Assembly: GCF_013823385.1 (NCBI RefSeq)
Contig: NZ_PNMA01000010.1
Span: 46,944-110,943, forward strand
Length of the DNA: 64,000 nucleotides
DNA from: Hyphomonas sp.
GTDB lineage: Bacteria; Pseudomonadota; Alphaproteobacteria; Caulobacterales; Hyphomonadaceae
Direction of reading: 5' to 3'
Below the pieces are notes generated by a model that saw only the letters and a program-made list of their open reading frames with translations, had not been told where the DNA came from and did not search any database. Each line of letters starts with the position of its first letter. Position 1 is the first letter of the stretch. This document shows, piece after piece, positions 10,549 to 20,032 of this stretch. Both the position numbers and the translations under genes were made by a program.

Positions 10549-12652
10549 GCCGCTCGAAATACTCCCGAGCGCCGCCTGAGGGCTGCGCCAGGCCATTCTC
10601 ACTGCACCGGCGCCAGGGGCGTTCGGTGCAGTTTTGTATCTGCACCACATAGAGGTCTTCATCCCGTGCATAGACGGTGATGCCGCCCGCCTCTCTTGCC
10701 TGCGTCCAGGTAAAGGTGAGGTCACCGCTTGCCGCGCCTTCTCTCAATATCTGGATACGGATCGTATCGGGTGCCTGCTCCGTATCGGCCTTTTTATTCC
10801 GCTCTGCCGGGCCGAGGGCTGTGATGCTCAGACCTGAAAACGAGGGGTATTGGCACGCTTCAAGGCCACACCCTTCCCTGTCGGGAGCTTCGGAGAATCG
10901 CAAGGGCGGCAGACCATCCCCGTCGACAAATTCAAGGCGCGAAACCATGCCTTGCGTATCTGCGATGAAGACATCGCCGGAAGCAGACCAGTGGAGCACC
11001 ACTTTCGGCGCCGTACTCCAGAGCCAGATGGCTGGAGCCAGCAGGCATGCTGCGCCGATCAGGCGGGCCCAACCAGCGAAGGCCATCATCGCCCCCAAGG
11101 CCAGCGACAGAAACACCAGCGCCAGCGGCGGCATGGGAACCGGCATGCGGATGACGCCGGGGGAGAGATTGTAGAAAAAATGCGTCATGTTGAGCACCAG
11201 TTCGAGCGACTGGCCCAGAAGCCGCAGCCCGAGTTCGGCTTGCCCGAACAGTGCAAGGATGACCGTGAGCGCCGCCGCCGGCGCGGTGACAAACGTGACC
11301 ACGGGCATGATGGCGAAATTGGCGAAGAGCCCGACGGGAGACAGCCGGTCGAAGTGAAAGAAGGAAAACGGCGCCGTCGCTGCGTCCGAGACAACGGAGG
11401 TCATGATGATCGAGGCCCAGGCAAAGCCGATTGGTCCAAGAACGCGCTCTCGGCTGGACCGGTGATTTCGCCAGACTTCATAAGTGGCGATAAGGCCGCC
11501 GGTGGCCGCGAAGGACATCTGAAAACCCGGCGTCACCACGCTTTCGGGCTGGAGCAGAACGATGACGATCAGCGCAATCGCAAAGGTCCGCAGGCTGATG
11601 GCGGCGCGATCGAAGATGACTGCGAGGAAAACGATCGCGGCCATGATGAAGGCCCGCTGCGTCGAAACGCTTGCGCCGGAAACTATAAGATAGGCTGCGC
11701 AGGTGATCAGGGCGATGACCGCAGCAATTTTCTGCACGGGCACCCTCAAGGCCAGCGGTTCAATCAGTACCAGCGACCGCCGGATGAGGAAAAAGGTCAG
11801 CCCCCCGACGATAGAGAGATGGAGACCGGATATGGCCAGCAGATGGGCGAGGCCGGTATCCCTCAGAGCGTTCTGATCCTCCGGGCGCAGAAAGCTCCGG
11901 TCCCCGGCGATCAGGGCTGCGGCGAGGCCGCCTGCCCGCTCCCCGGCCGCCTCATTCACATAGCTGGAGAGCAGCCTGCGCTGGGCAGATATCCAGAGCG
12001 CTGCCTGATCCCTCACGCTGTCCGGCGCCCCGAGAACCCCGCCCCGGCAGCGCCCCTGCACATAGCCGACCGCGCCAAGCTTCTGGAAATAAGCCTGCCG
12101 CCGGAAATCATAATCCCCCGGCAGGGTGGGTGAAGGCGGTGGGCGAAGCACCACCCAGCACCGCACGAACCGGCCCGATGATACCTCCAGCCGGGCGCGG
12201 TGGGTCACCCTCACCAATTCCGGCTGCAGGTCTGCAGGAAAGCCTGCGATGGAGTGAACCTTGATCTTGAGGCGCGCGCCTTTTTCGCCGGGTTCGATAT
12301 TCGCGACCCACCCTTCCAGCATGACGGGGCGGGTCTCTGCGGTAATCACGGGCGCCTCCACCCGCCAGGTGCGCAGAGCCCCCGCCGAAAAGCCAATGAC
12401 AGCCCCAAACAGGCAAACGGCGAGCGCGTATGTGAAGTCTGACCGGTGCGCCCAGCGGACAAGCAGAAACATCGGCGCTACCGCACCAAAGAGCGTAGCC
12501 ACTTCGATACGCGTAGGCTCAAACGGCACTGACAGGTAGGCGGCAGCGCCCGCGCACATGGCAAATGCCAGCAGCAGCGGCCGGGAATCCACGCCCACAA
12601 CGCTGGCCGTATCCCGCATGAGCTTCCGGAAGAAACCGTCCCCCTCTTGCAC
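10529..12652 (-). CDS. comEC: ComEC/Rec2 family DNA-uptake channel protein
   Basis: Polytopic inner-membrane protein of the ComEC/Rec2 family, which carries transforming DNA across the membrane in competent bacteria. It has an N-terminal DUF4131-like region (to about residue 200), then the competence domain with the hallmark [19 protein letters not shown], followed by many hydrophobic helices including [19 protein letters not shown]-terminal metallo-beta-lactamase-like domain is not apparent. The chosen GTG has GAGGA upstream; an ATG at 12619 is an alternative. The frame is open a further 49 codons but would overlap divergent gltX. Whether the cell is transformable is unknown. Confidence 0.88.
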   Translation of the reverse strand: MQEGDGFFRKLMRDTASVVGVDSRPLLLAFAMCAGAAAYLSVPFEPTRIEVATLFGAVAPMFLLVRWAHRSDFTYALAVCLFGAVIGFSAGALRTWRVEAPVITAETRPVMLEGWVANIEPGEKGARLKIKVHSIAGFPADLQPELVRVTHRARLEVSSGRFVRCWVVLRPPPSPTLPGDYDFRRQAYFQKLGAVGYVQGRCRGGVLGAPDSVRDQAALWISAQRRLLSSYVNEAAGERAGGLAAALIAGDRSFLRPEDQNALRDTGLAHLLAISGLHLSIVGGLTFFLIRRSLVLIEPLALRVPVQKIAAVIALITCAAYLIVSGASVSTQRAFIMAAIVFLAVIFDRAAISLRTFAIALIVIVLLQPESVVTPGFQMSFAATGGLIATYEVWRNHRSSRERVLGPIGFAWASIIMTSVVSDAATAPFSFFHFDRLSPVGLFANFAIMPVVTFVTAPAAALTVILALFGQAELGLRLLGQSLELVLNMTHFFYNLSPGVIRMPVPMPPLALVFLSLALGAMMAFAGWARLIGAACLLAPAIWLWSTAPKVVLHWSASGDVFIADTQGMVSRLEFVDGDGLPPLRFSEAPDREGCGLEACQYPSFSGLSITALGPAERNKKADTEQAPDTIRIQILREGAASGDLTFTWTQAREAGGITVYARDEDLYVVQIQNCTERPWRRCSENGLAQPSGGAREYFERLIRTAG

Positions 12653-12722
12653 TTCGCCCCGTCCTCGTGTTTGACCACCCCAACAGCGGCCACAGCGCCG
12701 GTCAGTCGGAGCGTGCCACAGG

Positions 12723-14183
12723 ATGTCCGTCGTTACTCGATTTGCCCCATCCCCAACGGGAATGCTGCATATTGGAGGCGCTCGGACGGCACTTTTCAAC
12801 TATTTGTTTGCGCGCCGTAATGGCGGGCGGTTTCTCCTGCGAATTGAGGATACTGACCGCGAGCGCTCCACCCAGGCGGCAACCGACGCCATTCTGGACG
12901 CCATGCAATGGCTGGGCCTGACGCCGGATGAGCCGCCGGTGATGCAATCAGCGCAGGTGGCGCGTCACGCCGCTGTAGCGCATGAGATGATCGAGCGCGG
13001 CACCGCCTTCAAATGCTACGTAACGGCCGAGGAGCTTCAGGCCCGCCGGGATCTGGGCGAGGAGAAGCGCCTGGCCGCCCGCGAGGAAGGCCTCAGCGAA
13101 GCAGCGCGGGAAGCCCTGCTGGCGGAAGCATCGCAACTTCTGGCGCCCTTCCGGTCGCCTTACCGGGATGGCGCGCCAGCGCCCTCTCCCGACGCGCCCT
13201 TCACCGTGCGCCTTCGCGCGCCTGAAAGTGGCCCGCGCACCGTGGAAGACGGCGTTCAGGGCAGCGTGACCATCGACGCGTCGGAAATCGACGATCTGAT
13301 CATGCTCCGCGCTGATGGCACGCCCACCTATATGCTGGCGGTGGTGGTCGACGATCACGATATGGGCGTCACCCATGTCATTCGCGGCGACGACCATCTG
13401 CGCAACACCTTTCGCCAGGTACCGATCTACGAGGCCATGGGCTGGGATGTTCCCAAATTCTCCCATGTTCCCATGATCCACGGCAATGATGGCGCCAAGC
13501 TCTCCAAACGCCATGGCGCCCTTTCCACCACGGCTTACCGGGACATGGGCTATCTGCCTGAGGCCATGAAGGCCTACCTCCTCCGTCTTGGGTGGAGCCA
13601 TGGTGACCAAGAGATATTCACAGACGAGGAAGCCATCGCCTTGTTTGATGTCTCCGGCATCAACAAGGCCCCGGCCCGGCTGGACCTCGACAAGCTGGCA
13701 ACGGTCAACGCGCACTTCATCCGCCTGGCCGACGATGCGCGCCTGTTTGACCTGATTTGTCCGATTTTGTCCGCGAATGGTCCTCTGAGTGACAGCGATC
13801 AGCACCGGATTCGGGCCGCTCTGCCGCACATGAAAGACCGGGGAACCACCCTCATCGAACTGGCGGCAGCGTTCGATTTCCTCAGGGTAAAGCGCCCCCT
13901 TGAGATGAATAAAAATGCACGTAAAGCCTTGTCTGACGAAGGGAAACTTCGTCTTAAGGGACTGTATGATGAACTGCAGCGAATGTCGCAGTGGTCAGGC
14001 GCTAGCATTTCGGAAACGATAAAGTCATATTGCGCCGCAACAGGCCTATCTATGGGGCAGATAGGCCCGCCACTCAGAGCCGCACTTACCGGCGGACTTC
14101 CTGCACCGGACCTCGCGCCGGTGATGGAATGGCTCGGCCGGGAAGAGACGCTCGCACGAATTGACGACCAACTTGCCAGCTGA
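12723..14183 (+). CDS. gltX: Glutamate-tRNA ligase
   Basis: Class I aminoacyl-tRNA synthetase that charges tRNA-Glu (and perhaps tRNA-Gln for later amidation). The HIGH motif appears in RFAPSPTGMLHIGGARTALF and the KMSKS loop as AKLSKRHG; VIRGDDHLRNT is also typical. The 486 residues include an anticodon-binding helical C terminus. It is divergent from comEC across about 70 bases and 48 bases ahead of gltA. Many alphaproteobacteria have two gltX genes; only one is in view, so strict Glu specificity cannot be judged. Confidence 0.95.
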   Translation: MSVVTRFAPSPTGMLHIGGARTALFNYLFARRNGGRFLLRIEDTDRERSTQAATDAILDAMQWLGLTPDEPPVMQSAQVARHAAVAHEMIERGTAFKCYVTAEELQARRDLGEEKRLAAREEGLSEAAREALLAEASQLLAPFRSPYRDGAPAPSPDAPFTVRLRAPESGPRTVEDGVQGSVTIDASEIDDLIMLRADGTPTYMLAVVVDDHDMGVTHVIRGDDHLRNTFRQVPIYEAMGWDVPKFSHVPMIHGNDGAKLSKRHGALSTTAYRDMGYLPEAMKAYLLRLGWSHGDQEIFTDEEAIALFDVSGINKAPARLDLDKLATVNAHFIRLADDARLFDLICPILSANGPLSDSDQHRIRAALPHMKDRGTTLIELAAAFDFLRVKRPLEMNKNARKALSDEGKLRLKGLYDELQRMSQWSGASISETIKSYCAATGLSMGQIGPPLRAALTGGLPAPDLAPVMEWLGREETLARIDDQLAS

Positions 14184-14231
14184 CACGCAAGTCGACGCCG
14201 GCCAACAGAAATGGAACAGGGTTAAAGGCTG

Positions 14232-15536
14232 ATGGAAAACAAGGTTAAAGACGCTGGAACGGCCAAACTTGAAGTCGCAGGCAAGACGGTCACGCTGCCA
14301 GTGTATTCTGGCACGCACGGCCCGAATGTAATCGACATCCGGAAACTCTATGCAGAAGTTGACCACTTCACGCTCGACCCTGGTTTTACCTCTACAGGCA
14401 GCTGTGAAAGCCAGATTACCTTCATCGACGGCGATGAAGGCATCCTGCTCCACCGCGGTTACCCCATTGAGCAATTGGCCGAGAAATCAAGCTATCTGGA
14501 GCTCTGCTACCTCCTCCTGAACGGCGAACTGCCGACCAAGGAAGAATATGAGGCATTCGGCAAGGATGTGCGCCAGCACACCCTGCTCCACACCCAGCAG
14601 GACCGCTTCTTCGACGGTTTCCGCCGTGACAGCCATCCGATGGCGATGCTCACCGGCACCGTCGGGGGCATGGCAGCCTTCTATCCGGGCGCCATGGGCA
14701 ATGAAGACCCCGAAGAGCGCCGCCGCGATTCCATCCGCCTGATCGCGAAGATGCCGACCATCGCAGCGCGCTGCATGAAGTACAATTTGGGCCAGAAGTT
14801 CGTCGATCCGCTGAACCGTCTGTCCTACTCCGAAAACTTCCTCAACATGTGCTTCTCGGTGACCGCCGAAGACTATGAAGTGAACCCGGTTCTCGCCCGC
14901 GCGATGGATCGCTTCTTCATGCTCCACGCCGATCATGAGCAGAACGCATCGACCTCAACCGTCCGCCTCGTGGCTTCCTCCGGCGCTCACCCCTTCGCGG
15001 CAATTGCGGCAGGTGTTGCCAGCCTATGGGGCCCCAGCCATGGCGGCGCCAATGAAGCTGCCCTGCGCCAGCTGCGCGAAATCGGCGACATCAGCAATGT
15101 TCCGGATTTTGTGAAGAAGGTGAAGGACAAGTCCAGCGGCGTGCGCCTGATGGGCTTTGGTCACCGCGTTTACAAGAACTACGATCCGCGCGCGAAAGTG
15201 ATGCAGAAAACTGCTCACGAAGTGCTCGACGCGCTCGACCTGCGTGACCATCCGCTGCTCAAGGTTGCCATGGAGCTGGAGCGCATTGCCCTCCAGGACG
15301 AATATTTCGTTGCCAAGAAACTCTATCCGAACGTCGATTTCTATTCGGGCATCATCCTCGAAGCGATGGGTTTCCCGACCAAGATGTTCACGGTGCTTTT
15401 CGCCGTGGCGCGTACTGTCGGCTGGGTGTCTCAGATGAACGAGATGCTGGAAGACCCCACGCAGAAGATCGGCCGTCCGCGCCAGATCTATACCGGCGCG
15501 GCGATGCGGGACTACAAACCGATGGATGGCCGCTAA
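14232..15536 (+). CDS. gltA: Citrate synthase (type II, hexameric)
   Basis: Condenses acetyl-CoA and oxaloacetate into citrate, the entry to the TCA cycle. The 434 residues carry the family blocks [44 protein letters not shown] (catalytic His), [16 protein letters not shown] (catalytic His) and [14 protein letters not shown] (catalytic Asp). An N-terminal segment before the catalytic core is typical of the NADH-sensitive Gram-negative enzymes. AGGG and AAAGG stand upstream of the ATG. Its stop overlaps the lpxB stop by four bases; transcription should end at the hairpin at 15562-15594. Confidence 0.97.
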   Translation: MENKVKDAGTAKLEVAGKTVTLPVYSGTHGPNVIDIRKLYAEVDHFTLDPGFTSTGSCESQITFIDGDEGILLHRGYPIEQLAEKSSYLELCYLLLNGELPTKEEYEAFGKDVRQHTLLHTQQDRFFDGFRRDSHPMAMLTGTVGGMAAFYPGAMGNEDPEERRRDSIRLIAKMPTIAARCMKYNLGQKFVDPLNRLSYSENFLNMCFSVTAEDYEVNPVLARAMDRFFMLHADHEQNASTSTVRLVASSGAHPFAAIAAGVASLWGPSHGGANEAALRQLREIGDISNVPDFVKKVKDKSSGVRLMGFGHRVYKNYDPRAKVMQKTAHEVLDALDLRDHPLLKVAMELERIALQDEYFVAKKLYPNVDFYSGIILEAMGFPTKMFTVLFAVARTVGWVSQMNEMLEDPTQKIGRPRQIYTGAAMRDYKPMDGR

Positions 15537-16693
15537 CCGGCTTTGAATTCGTCCAGAATAGCCCCGGCAGCGAGCACCGCTGCCGGGGTTTTTTCTTTCA
15601 GGAGCCGCGTCAGCGCTTGCGCCTGCGCTTCCCGCTGGCGCTGCAGGGCGCCAGGTTCCTTGATCCAGCTGATAGCCTGAGCGGCGATCAATTCGGGCTT
15701 CTGCTTCGTCTGCACGAATTCCGGCACCACCGAGGTATCGTCGTTCAGGATATTCAGCAGCGTGATGTGGGTCTTCTTGTAGAGCAGCCCGCGCGCCAGG
15801 GACCAGGTAACCCAGCCGGTCTTGTAGGCGACGATCATCGGCGCGCCCTGCATGGCAACTTCGCTGGTCACCGTGCCAGAACAGGCCAGAACCACATCTG
15901 CCGCGGCCATGGCATCGAATCGTTGGCTCCCATCTGTCAGGACGGTGAACTGTTCGGGCGCCTCCGGAAACGCCTCGCGGAACGTCTCGGCTGCGTTCTC
16001 GGCCGGCTCGACAAACAGCCGCGTGCCGGGCAAGGCGCGCTTGACGAGCGCGGCGGCCTCCATGAGCGCGGGGGCGACGCGGGCAATTTCGCTTTTCCGG
16101 CTGCCAGGCAGGACCAGGAGCGCGGTGTCTCCATCGGTAAGGCCGTGGCGGCGCCTGAAGCCCGCGCGATCCCCCTGCCCCCCCCGAGAAAGCGCAGGGT
16201 TACCGATCACGGTCGTCTTCAAACCGAAGGGTTCGTAATAGGGAACCTCAATGTCGTGCATGCAGAGCAGATGATCGACTGTGGCCGCAAGCGTCTTTGC
16301 GCGGCCAGGCCGGGTTGCCCATACTTGCGGGCCGATCAGCTTGACCAGGCGGATGTGCGGCGCTTTCGCCCTGACCCTCTGGGCGACGCGAAGCATGAAC
16401 CCCCAGGAATCCACCAGAACAACGACCTTTGGATCGGCTGCCACGATTGCTTCTGTTGCCGCGTCAGCCAGTTTGACCACATCGCCGTATGCCTTGATGC
16501 CCTCCAGAAATCCGAGGACGGACAGAGGGGAAATATCAATGGGCGAGGCAATACCAATTTCAGCGAGATGTTCCCCGCCAATCCCCTGGATACGAAGGCT
16601 CGTGTCTGATCGCCAGAGCGCGTCGATGACTTCTCGGGCGAGCAGATCGCCTGAAGCTTCCGCCGCGACAAAATAAATGTCTGAAGTGCTCAC
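15533..16693 (-). CDS. lpxB: Lipid-A-disaccharide synthase
   Basis: Glycosyltransferase (GT19) that joins UDP-2,3-diacylglucosamine and lipid X into the tetraacyl disaccharide of lipid A, at the inner membrane. The 386 residues begin [15 protein letters not shown] and include [25 protein letters not shown] and [19 protein letters not shown], all typical. The start is GTG in a GTGA overlap with lpxI. The C-terminal codons double as the gltA terminator hairpin on the other strand. It is the last gene of the long minus-strand envelope operon. Confidence 0.96.
   Translation of the reverse strand: MSTSDIYFVAAEASGDLLAREVIDALWRSDTSLRIQGIGGEHLAEIGIASPIDISPLSVLGFLEGIKAYGDVVKLADAATEAIVAADPKVVVLVDSWGFMLRVAQRVRAKAPHIRLVKLIGPQVWATRPGRAKTLAATVDHLLCMHDIEVPYYEPFGLKTTVIGNPALSRGGQGDRAGFRRRHGLTDGDTALLVLPGSRKSEIARVAPALMEAAALVKRALPGTRLFVEPAENAAETFREAFPEAPEQFTVLTDGSQRFDAMAAADVVLACSGTVTSEVAMQGAPMIVAYKTGWVTWSLARGLLYKKTHITLLNILNDDTSVVPEFVQTKQKPELIAAQAISWIKEPGALQRQREAQAQALTRLLKEKTPAAVLAAGAILDEFKAG
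15562..15594 (+). terminator. Intrinsic terminator of gltA, lying inside the lpxB coding region
   Basis: A perfect 11-bp GC-rich stem (CCCCGGCAGCG at 15562-15572, CGCTGCCGGGG at 15578-15588) with a five-base loop is followed by six T residues and then CTTT. It begins 26 bases after the gltA stop. The same bases encode the last part of LpxB ([10 protein letters not shown]) on the other strand. Confidence 0.9.
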
Positions 16694-17538
16694 GAGACAC
16701 CCATTTCAGGCGGAAAGCCGTAAATGAAGATACCGAGTTCCGCCGCACGCTGCTCCATCCGTACACGGTTGAGCATCAGTGCGCCGCCGGCTTCTATCGC
16801 AATGCCGGCGAGACCGGCTGCGGCCGCAAGCTCGACCGTAGAGACACCCGTCGTGGGCAGATCAATCCGCCGCTCCTGAACCGGCTTGGGCCGCTTTGCG
16901 AGGACGCCGCGGCGCTGCTCCGGCGTTCCTCTGATTTCAGCAGGCAAATCCGCGCAGCGGCGCAGCATTTCGTCGGTGCCTTCCTGAGCCTCCACGGCTA
17001 AGACAAGCCCATCACAGACAACACACCCCTGCCCGATGTCCAGCGTTCCGGTGGCGGCCGCCACCTTTGCGGCAACCAGTACATCCTGCATCATGGCTTC
17101 AGTGGGCTGAGGACCCGCAATGAGCCCTGCGGGCGCCAGAAGGCTGGCATGGGCGACATCACTACCGATAACGCGGAAGCCGTTTTTTTCAAACTCACCC
17201 ACAAGCACACGCAGCAGGGCATCATCGCCCTTGCGCGCCTCGGAAATGACCTTCGGAAGTAGAGAAAGCCCTTTGAAATCGAGCTTCAGGTTCTTGAAGT
17301 CCGGCCGGCTGACATTCCCGGCAAAGACAACATCCTTGCACCCCGCAGCTTTCAGGCGATCCATTACTGCGCCGATCTCACCGAGCCCGACAACGCTGCC
17401 TTCGAACTTCTCAAGGCGTGGTTCCTCAAAGCCCTTGAGACGCAGAACGTAAACGCCCTGTCCCGTGGAAACCGCGTTCTCCGCAATCGCGACCGGCAAT
17501 TCTCCCAAACCCGCGATAAGTCCCAATGGCGCCGTCAT
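16690..17538 (-). CDS. lpxI: UDP-2,3-diacylglucosamine diphosphatase LpxI
   Basis: Hydrolyses UDP-2,3-diacylglucosamine to lipid X and UMP, standing in for LpxH in alphaproteobacteria. The sequence opens PLGLIAGLGELPVAIAENA, then has VFAGNVSRPDFKNLKLDFKG, the LxPxxGxxxG-like block LLAPAGLIAGPQP, and QGCVVCDGLVLAVEAQEGTDEML, as in the DUF1009 family. The 282-residue product from this ATG fits between the lpxA stop (five bases upstream) and lpxB (GTGA overlap). An upstream ATG at 17586 would extend into lpxA and is less likely. Position between lpxA and lpxB fits the pathway order. Confidence 0.93.
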   Translation of the reverse strand: MTAPLGLIAGLGELPVAIAENAVSTGQGVYVLRLKGFEEPRLEKFEGSVVGLGEIGAVMDRLKAAGCKDVVFAGNVSRPDFKNLKLDFKGLSLLPKVISEARKGDDALLRVLVGEFEKNGFRVIGSDVAHASLLAPAGLIAGPQPTEAMMQDVLVAAKVAAATGTLDIGQGCVVCDGLVLAVEAQEGTDEMLRRCADLPAEIRGTPEQRRGVLAKRPKPVQERRIDLPTTGVSTVELAAAAGLAGIAIEAGGALMLNRVRMEQRAAELGIFIYGFPPEMGVS

Positions 17539-17542
17539 CGCG

Positions 17543-18334
17543 TCACGCCGGCTTGCAGATGGGGCGGTCTCCGCCCTCAAGGACAAAGTTGATCAGTTCC
17601 ATTGCCAGCGGCTTTCCAGCGAAGTTGCGGGCCGCCTGGGTCAAACGATCCTTGAACAGACCTTCTCCCTCGAACACAGCCTTGTAGGCCGCCCGGATCT
17701 CGTGAAGGTCTGCCTTGGTGAACCCTCTGCGCTTCAGGCCAACGGTATTGAGGCCCGCCAGCTTCGCGTGATTGCCGACGACCGAGCCGAATGGGATGAC
17801 GTCATCCACAACGATGGCCCCCCCGCCGATGAAGGCGTTCCGGCCAACCCGGCTGAACTGGTGGACAGCCGAGAGGCCTCCGAACCAGACATTGTCGCCA
17901 ACCTCGATATGCCCCGCGAGGGAGACATTGTTCGCCATCACGACATTGTTCCCGATGATGCAATCATGCGCGATATGGGCGCCGATCATGATGTAACAGG
18001 CGGTGCCTACCTTGGTGACCCCCCCATGCTTGGGGATGCCGGAATGCGCTGTTGCATATTCGCGGAAAACGCTTCCGGCGCCGATCTCCAGTCGGGAGTC
18101 CGGGGTTTCTCGCATACCCAGAACCTGTGGCCCGCATCCCAGGACCGCGTGGGGATAAAGCAGGCAGTTTTCGCCCAGCTTTGTATTCCCGACGACCGAG
18201 GCATGGGAGATAAGTTCTGTTCCAGCCCCGAGCTCTGCCATAGGCCCGACATGACAGAACGGGCCTATGCGTACGCCATCGTGCAGAACGGCGCCGCTTT
18301 CGACCACTGATGTGGGGTGCACCTCAACGCTCAT
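17543..18334 (-). CDS. lpxA: UDP-N-acetylglucosamine acyltransferase
   Basis: First step of lipid A synthesis: transfers a 3-hydroxyacyl chain from ACP to UDP-GlcNAc. The 263 residues form a left-handed beta helix of hexapeptide repeats, seen in HPTSVVESGAVLHDGVRIGP and onward, with catalytic His in GAHIAHDCIIGNN and the AVHQFSRVGRNAFIGGG block, then a helical C terminus (GFTKADLHEIRAAYKAVF). It lies 40 bases after lpxD. fabZ, which usually sits in that position, is missing. Confidence 0.97.
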   Translation of the reverse strand: MSVEVHPTSVVESGAVLHDGVRIGPFCHVGPMAELGAGTELISHASVVGNTKLGENCLLYPHAVLGCGPQVLGMRETPDSRLEIGAGSVFREYATAHSGIPKHGGVTKVGTACYIMIGAHIAHDCIIGNNVVMANNVSLAGHIEVGDNVWFGGLSAVHQFSRVGRNAFIGGGAIVVDDVIPFGSVVGNHAKLAGLNTVGLKRRGFTKADLHEIRAAYKAVFEGEGLFKDRLTQAARNFAGKPLAMELINFVLEGGDRPICKPA

Positions 18335-18374
18335 CGCGAGGACCTTCCTGATCTTCTGACGGCAACTCCGTCAA

Positions 18375-19391
18375 TCAACCGCTTTTCTTTGGATTGGCCT
18401 GCTTTTGCAACCATGCGACTTCTCGCATCCACTGACGGATCGGTTTGGCGGGCGTACCACCCCAAGTCTCTCCGCTCTCGATATCCCTGAAAAGGCCGGC
18501 CGACGCAGCAAGGCTCACGCGCTCGCCTACCTGAACATGGTCGGCGATACCCACACGGCCTCCCAGCATCGAGCCATCGCCCACACGTACCGAACCCGAG
18601 ATGCCGCCAAAGGCAGCCACGATAACGCCGCGCCCCAGAACAACATTGTGCGCGATCTGGCAGAGATTATCGATCTTCGTCCGCTCACCAATGATTGTGT
18701 CTTCAAATACACCGCGGTCCACGCAGCTATTGGCACCCAGCGTCGCATGATCCTGTATGATCACCCGTCCGAAGTGAGGCGCATCTTCAGCGCCATTCGG
18801 CCCGACCAGTACGCCAAAACCGGTTTCACCGATACGGGCACCGGCGAGAACGGTCACATGATCGCCGAGCAATGCGCAATGGACCGAGGCATTCGCGCCA
18901 ATTGACGTGTTGCGGCCAATCTGCACGCCGGCGCCAATGACGGCGTTAGAGCCTATGACCGTCCCTTCCCCGATGGCCGCGCCGGGGCCGATCACCGCGC
19001 CAGGCTGAACCAAAGCGCCAGGATGGATTTGCGCCAGCGAAGAGATCGGCTCAACACCATAAGCTTCAAAATGCCGTGGACGGAACAACGCGCTGGCAAC
19101 GACGCTGTGCGCATGCCGCGGAAAGGAAGTTTCCAGAACGGCTACGCCCTCCGGCACAAAACCCTTCATTGCCGTATTGGCAAAGACGGCTTGGAGGTGA
19201 GGGCTTAGGGATGGCGCAGCTTTGCCGTCTCCATCAAGGAAAGCAATTTCGGCGGCCTTTGCATTGGCCGCCGAAGCTATTCCGGAAATCTCTAAACCAG
19301 CATCCCCTGTAAGCGTTGCTCCTGTCCGGCCGGCAATCTCTTCCAGCGTCAATGCCCCCAATGGTGCATAGAATCGAGTGTCGACCGTCAC
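18375..19391 (-). CDS. lpxD: UDP-3-O-acylglucosamine N-acyltransferase
   Basis: Adds the amide-linked 3-hydroxyacyl chain to the lipid A precursor. The N-terminal uridine-binding domain (about 1-100, with [15 protein letters not shown]) is followed by hexapeptide repeats (about 110-290, such as [19 protein letters not shown]) and the catalytic region with [14 protein letters not shown]. Length 338 is normal. The start codon is GTG, 12 bases after the skp stop. The spacer to lpxA contains a 6-bp hairpin (TGACGG 18357-18362 with CCGTCA 18368-18373). Confidence 0.97.
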   Translation of the reverse strand: MTVDTRFYAPLGALTLEEIAGRTGATLTGDAGLEISGIASAANAKAAEIAFLDGDGKAAPSLSPHLQAVFANTAMKGFVPEGVAVLETSFPRHAHSVVASALFRPRHFEAYGVEPISSLAQIHPGALVQPGAVIGPGAAIGEGTVIGSNAVIGAGVQIGRNTSIGANASVHCALLGDHVTVLAGARIGETGFGVLVGPNGAEDAPHFGRVIIQDHATLGANSCVDRGVFEDTIIGERTKIDNLCQIAHNVVLGRGVIVAAFGGISGSVRVGDGSMLGGRVGIADHVQVGERVSLAASAGLFRDIESGETWGGTPAKPIRQWMREVAWLQKQANPKKSG

Positions 19392-19403
19392 AGCAATACC
19401 TTA

Positions 19404-20000
19404 TCAGTTACCGCCCTGAGGCGCTGTCGGCAGTTTCTGACGGGTGACAGCGATCGCGGCAGTCTTCGCGTCAAGTTTCTGGATAACAGCTGCCGTTGCA
19501 TCGACGGCATCGGCGGAGAACACAACCTGGCTCTTCAGAAGAACAACCTGGGCATTCTTTTCACGAATGACTTCGGTGAGAACCGGGTCAAGCGCATTGT
19601 TGAAGTCGATGATGGCTTTTTCTGCGGTCATCGCATATTCGCGCTCAGCGATGGCACGCTTCTGGTTCAGTTCGTTGTTCTTCTTCTGAAACGCAGCGAG
19701 CTCGTTTACGAGCGCCGTATCAGCGGCAATCGCTTCGCGGGTCTTGCCTTCGAGTTTGGGCTGAAGGGTCTTGGCTTCGGTCTCGAGCGATTTGCGCGTG
19801 GGCTCGAGCTCGTTGTTGATCTGCTTCTCGATGTTCTGAAGCTTGGTCTGGATGTCCTTGCCTGCTTTGCTGTCAAGGAAAATCTTGTTGTCGTCGATGA
19901 CCATGACGCCCGAGGTCTGCGCTTGCGCTGCCTGAACCGCCGAGACAGAAACGACCGCCGCCAGCATCATGGCGGCAACGAGAGTTCTGATGAATGACAT
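19404..20000 (-). CDS. skp: OmpH/Skp family periplasmic chaperone
   Basis: Periplasmic holdase that escorts unfolded outer-membrane proteins to the Bam complex. It has a signal peptide (about residues 1-27, cleavage likely after AVQAAQA), a short beta strand (SGVMVIDDNKIFLDSKAGKD) and a long charged helical region (about 50-150) that would form the Skp tentacles, ending in the second strand NAQVVLLKSQVVFSADAVDATAAV. At 198 residues it is slightly longer than E. coli Skp. It lies between bamA and lpxD, the conserved order. Confidence 0.92.
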   Translation of the reverse strand: MSFIRTLVAAMMLAAVVSVSAVQAAQAQTSGVMVIDDNKIFLDSKAGKDIQTKLQNIEKQINNELEPTRKSLETEAKTLQPKLEGKTREAIAADTALVNELAAFQKKNNELNQKRAIAEREYAMTAEKAIIDFNNALDPVLTEVIREKNAQVVLLKSQVVFSADAVDATAAVIQKLDAKTAAIAVTRQKLPTAPQGGN

Positions 20001-20032
20001 AGTTAGTTCTTCCTACTCTGGGGCTTGCGATA

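Noticed and set aside
10850..12133. 427-codon open frame on the plus strand opposite comEC
   Set aside because: Composition is that of a GC-rich antisense shadow (runs of Arg, Gly, Gln, His), no family features, and comEC on the other strand is clearly real.
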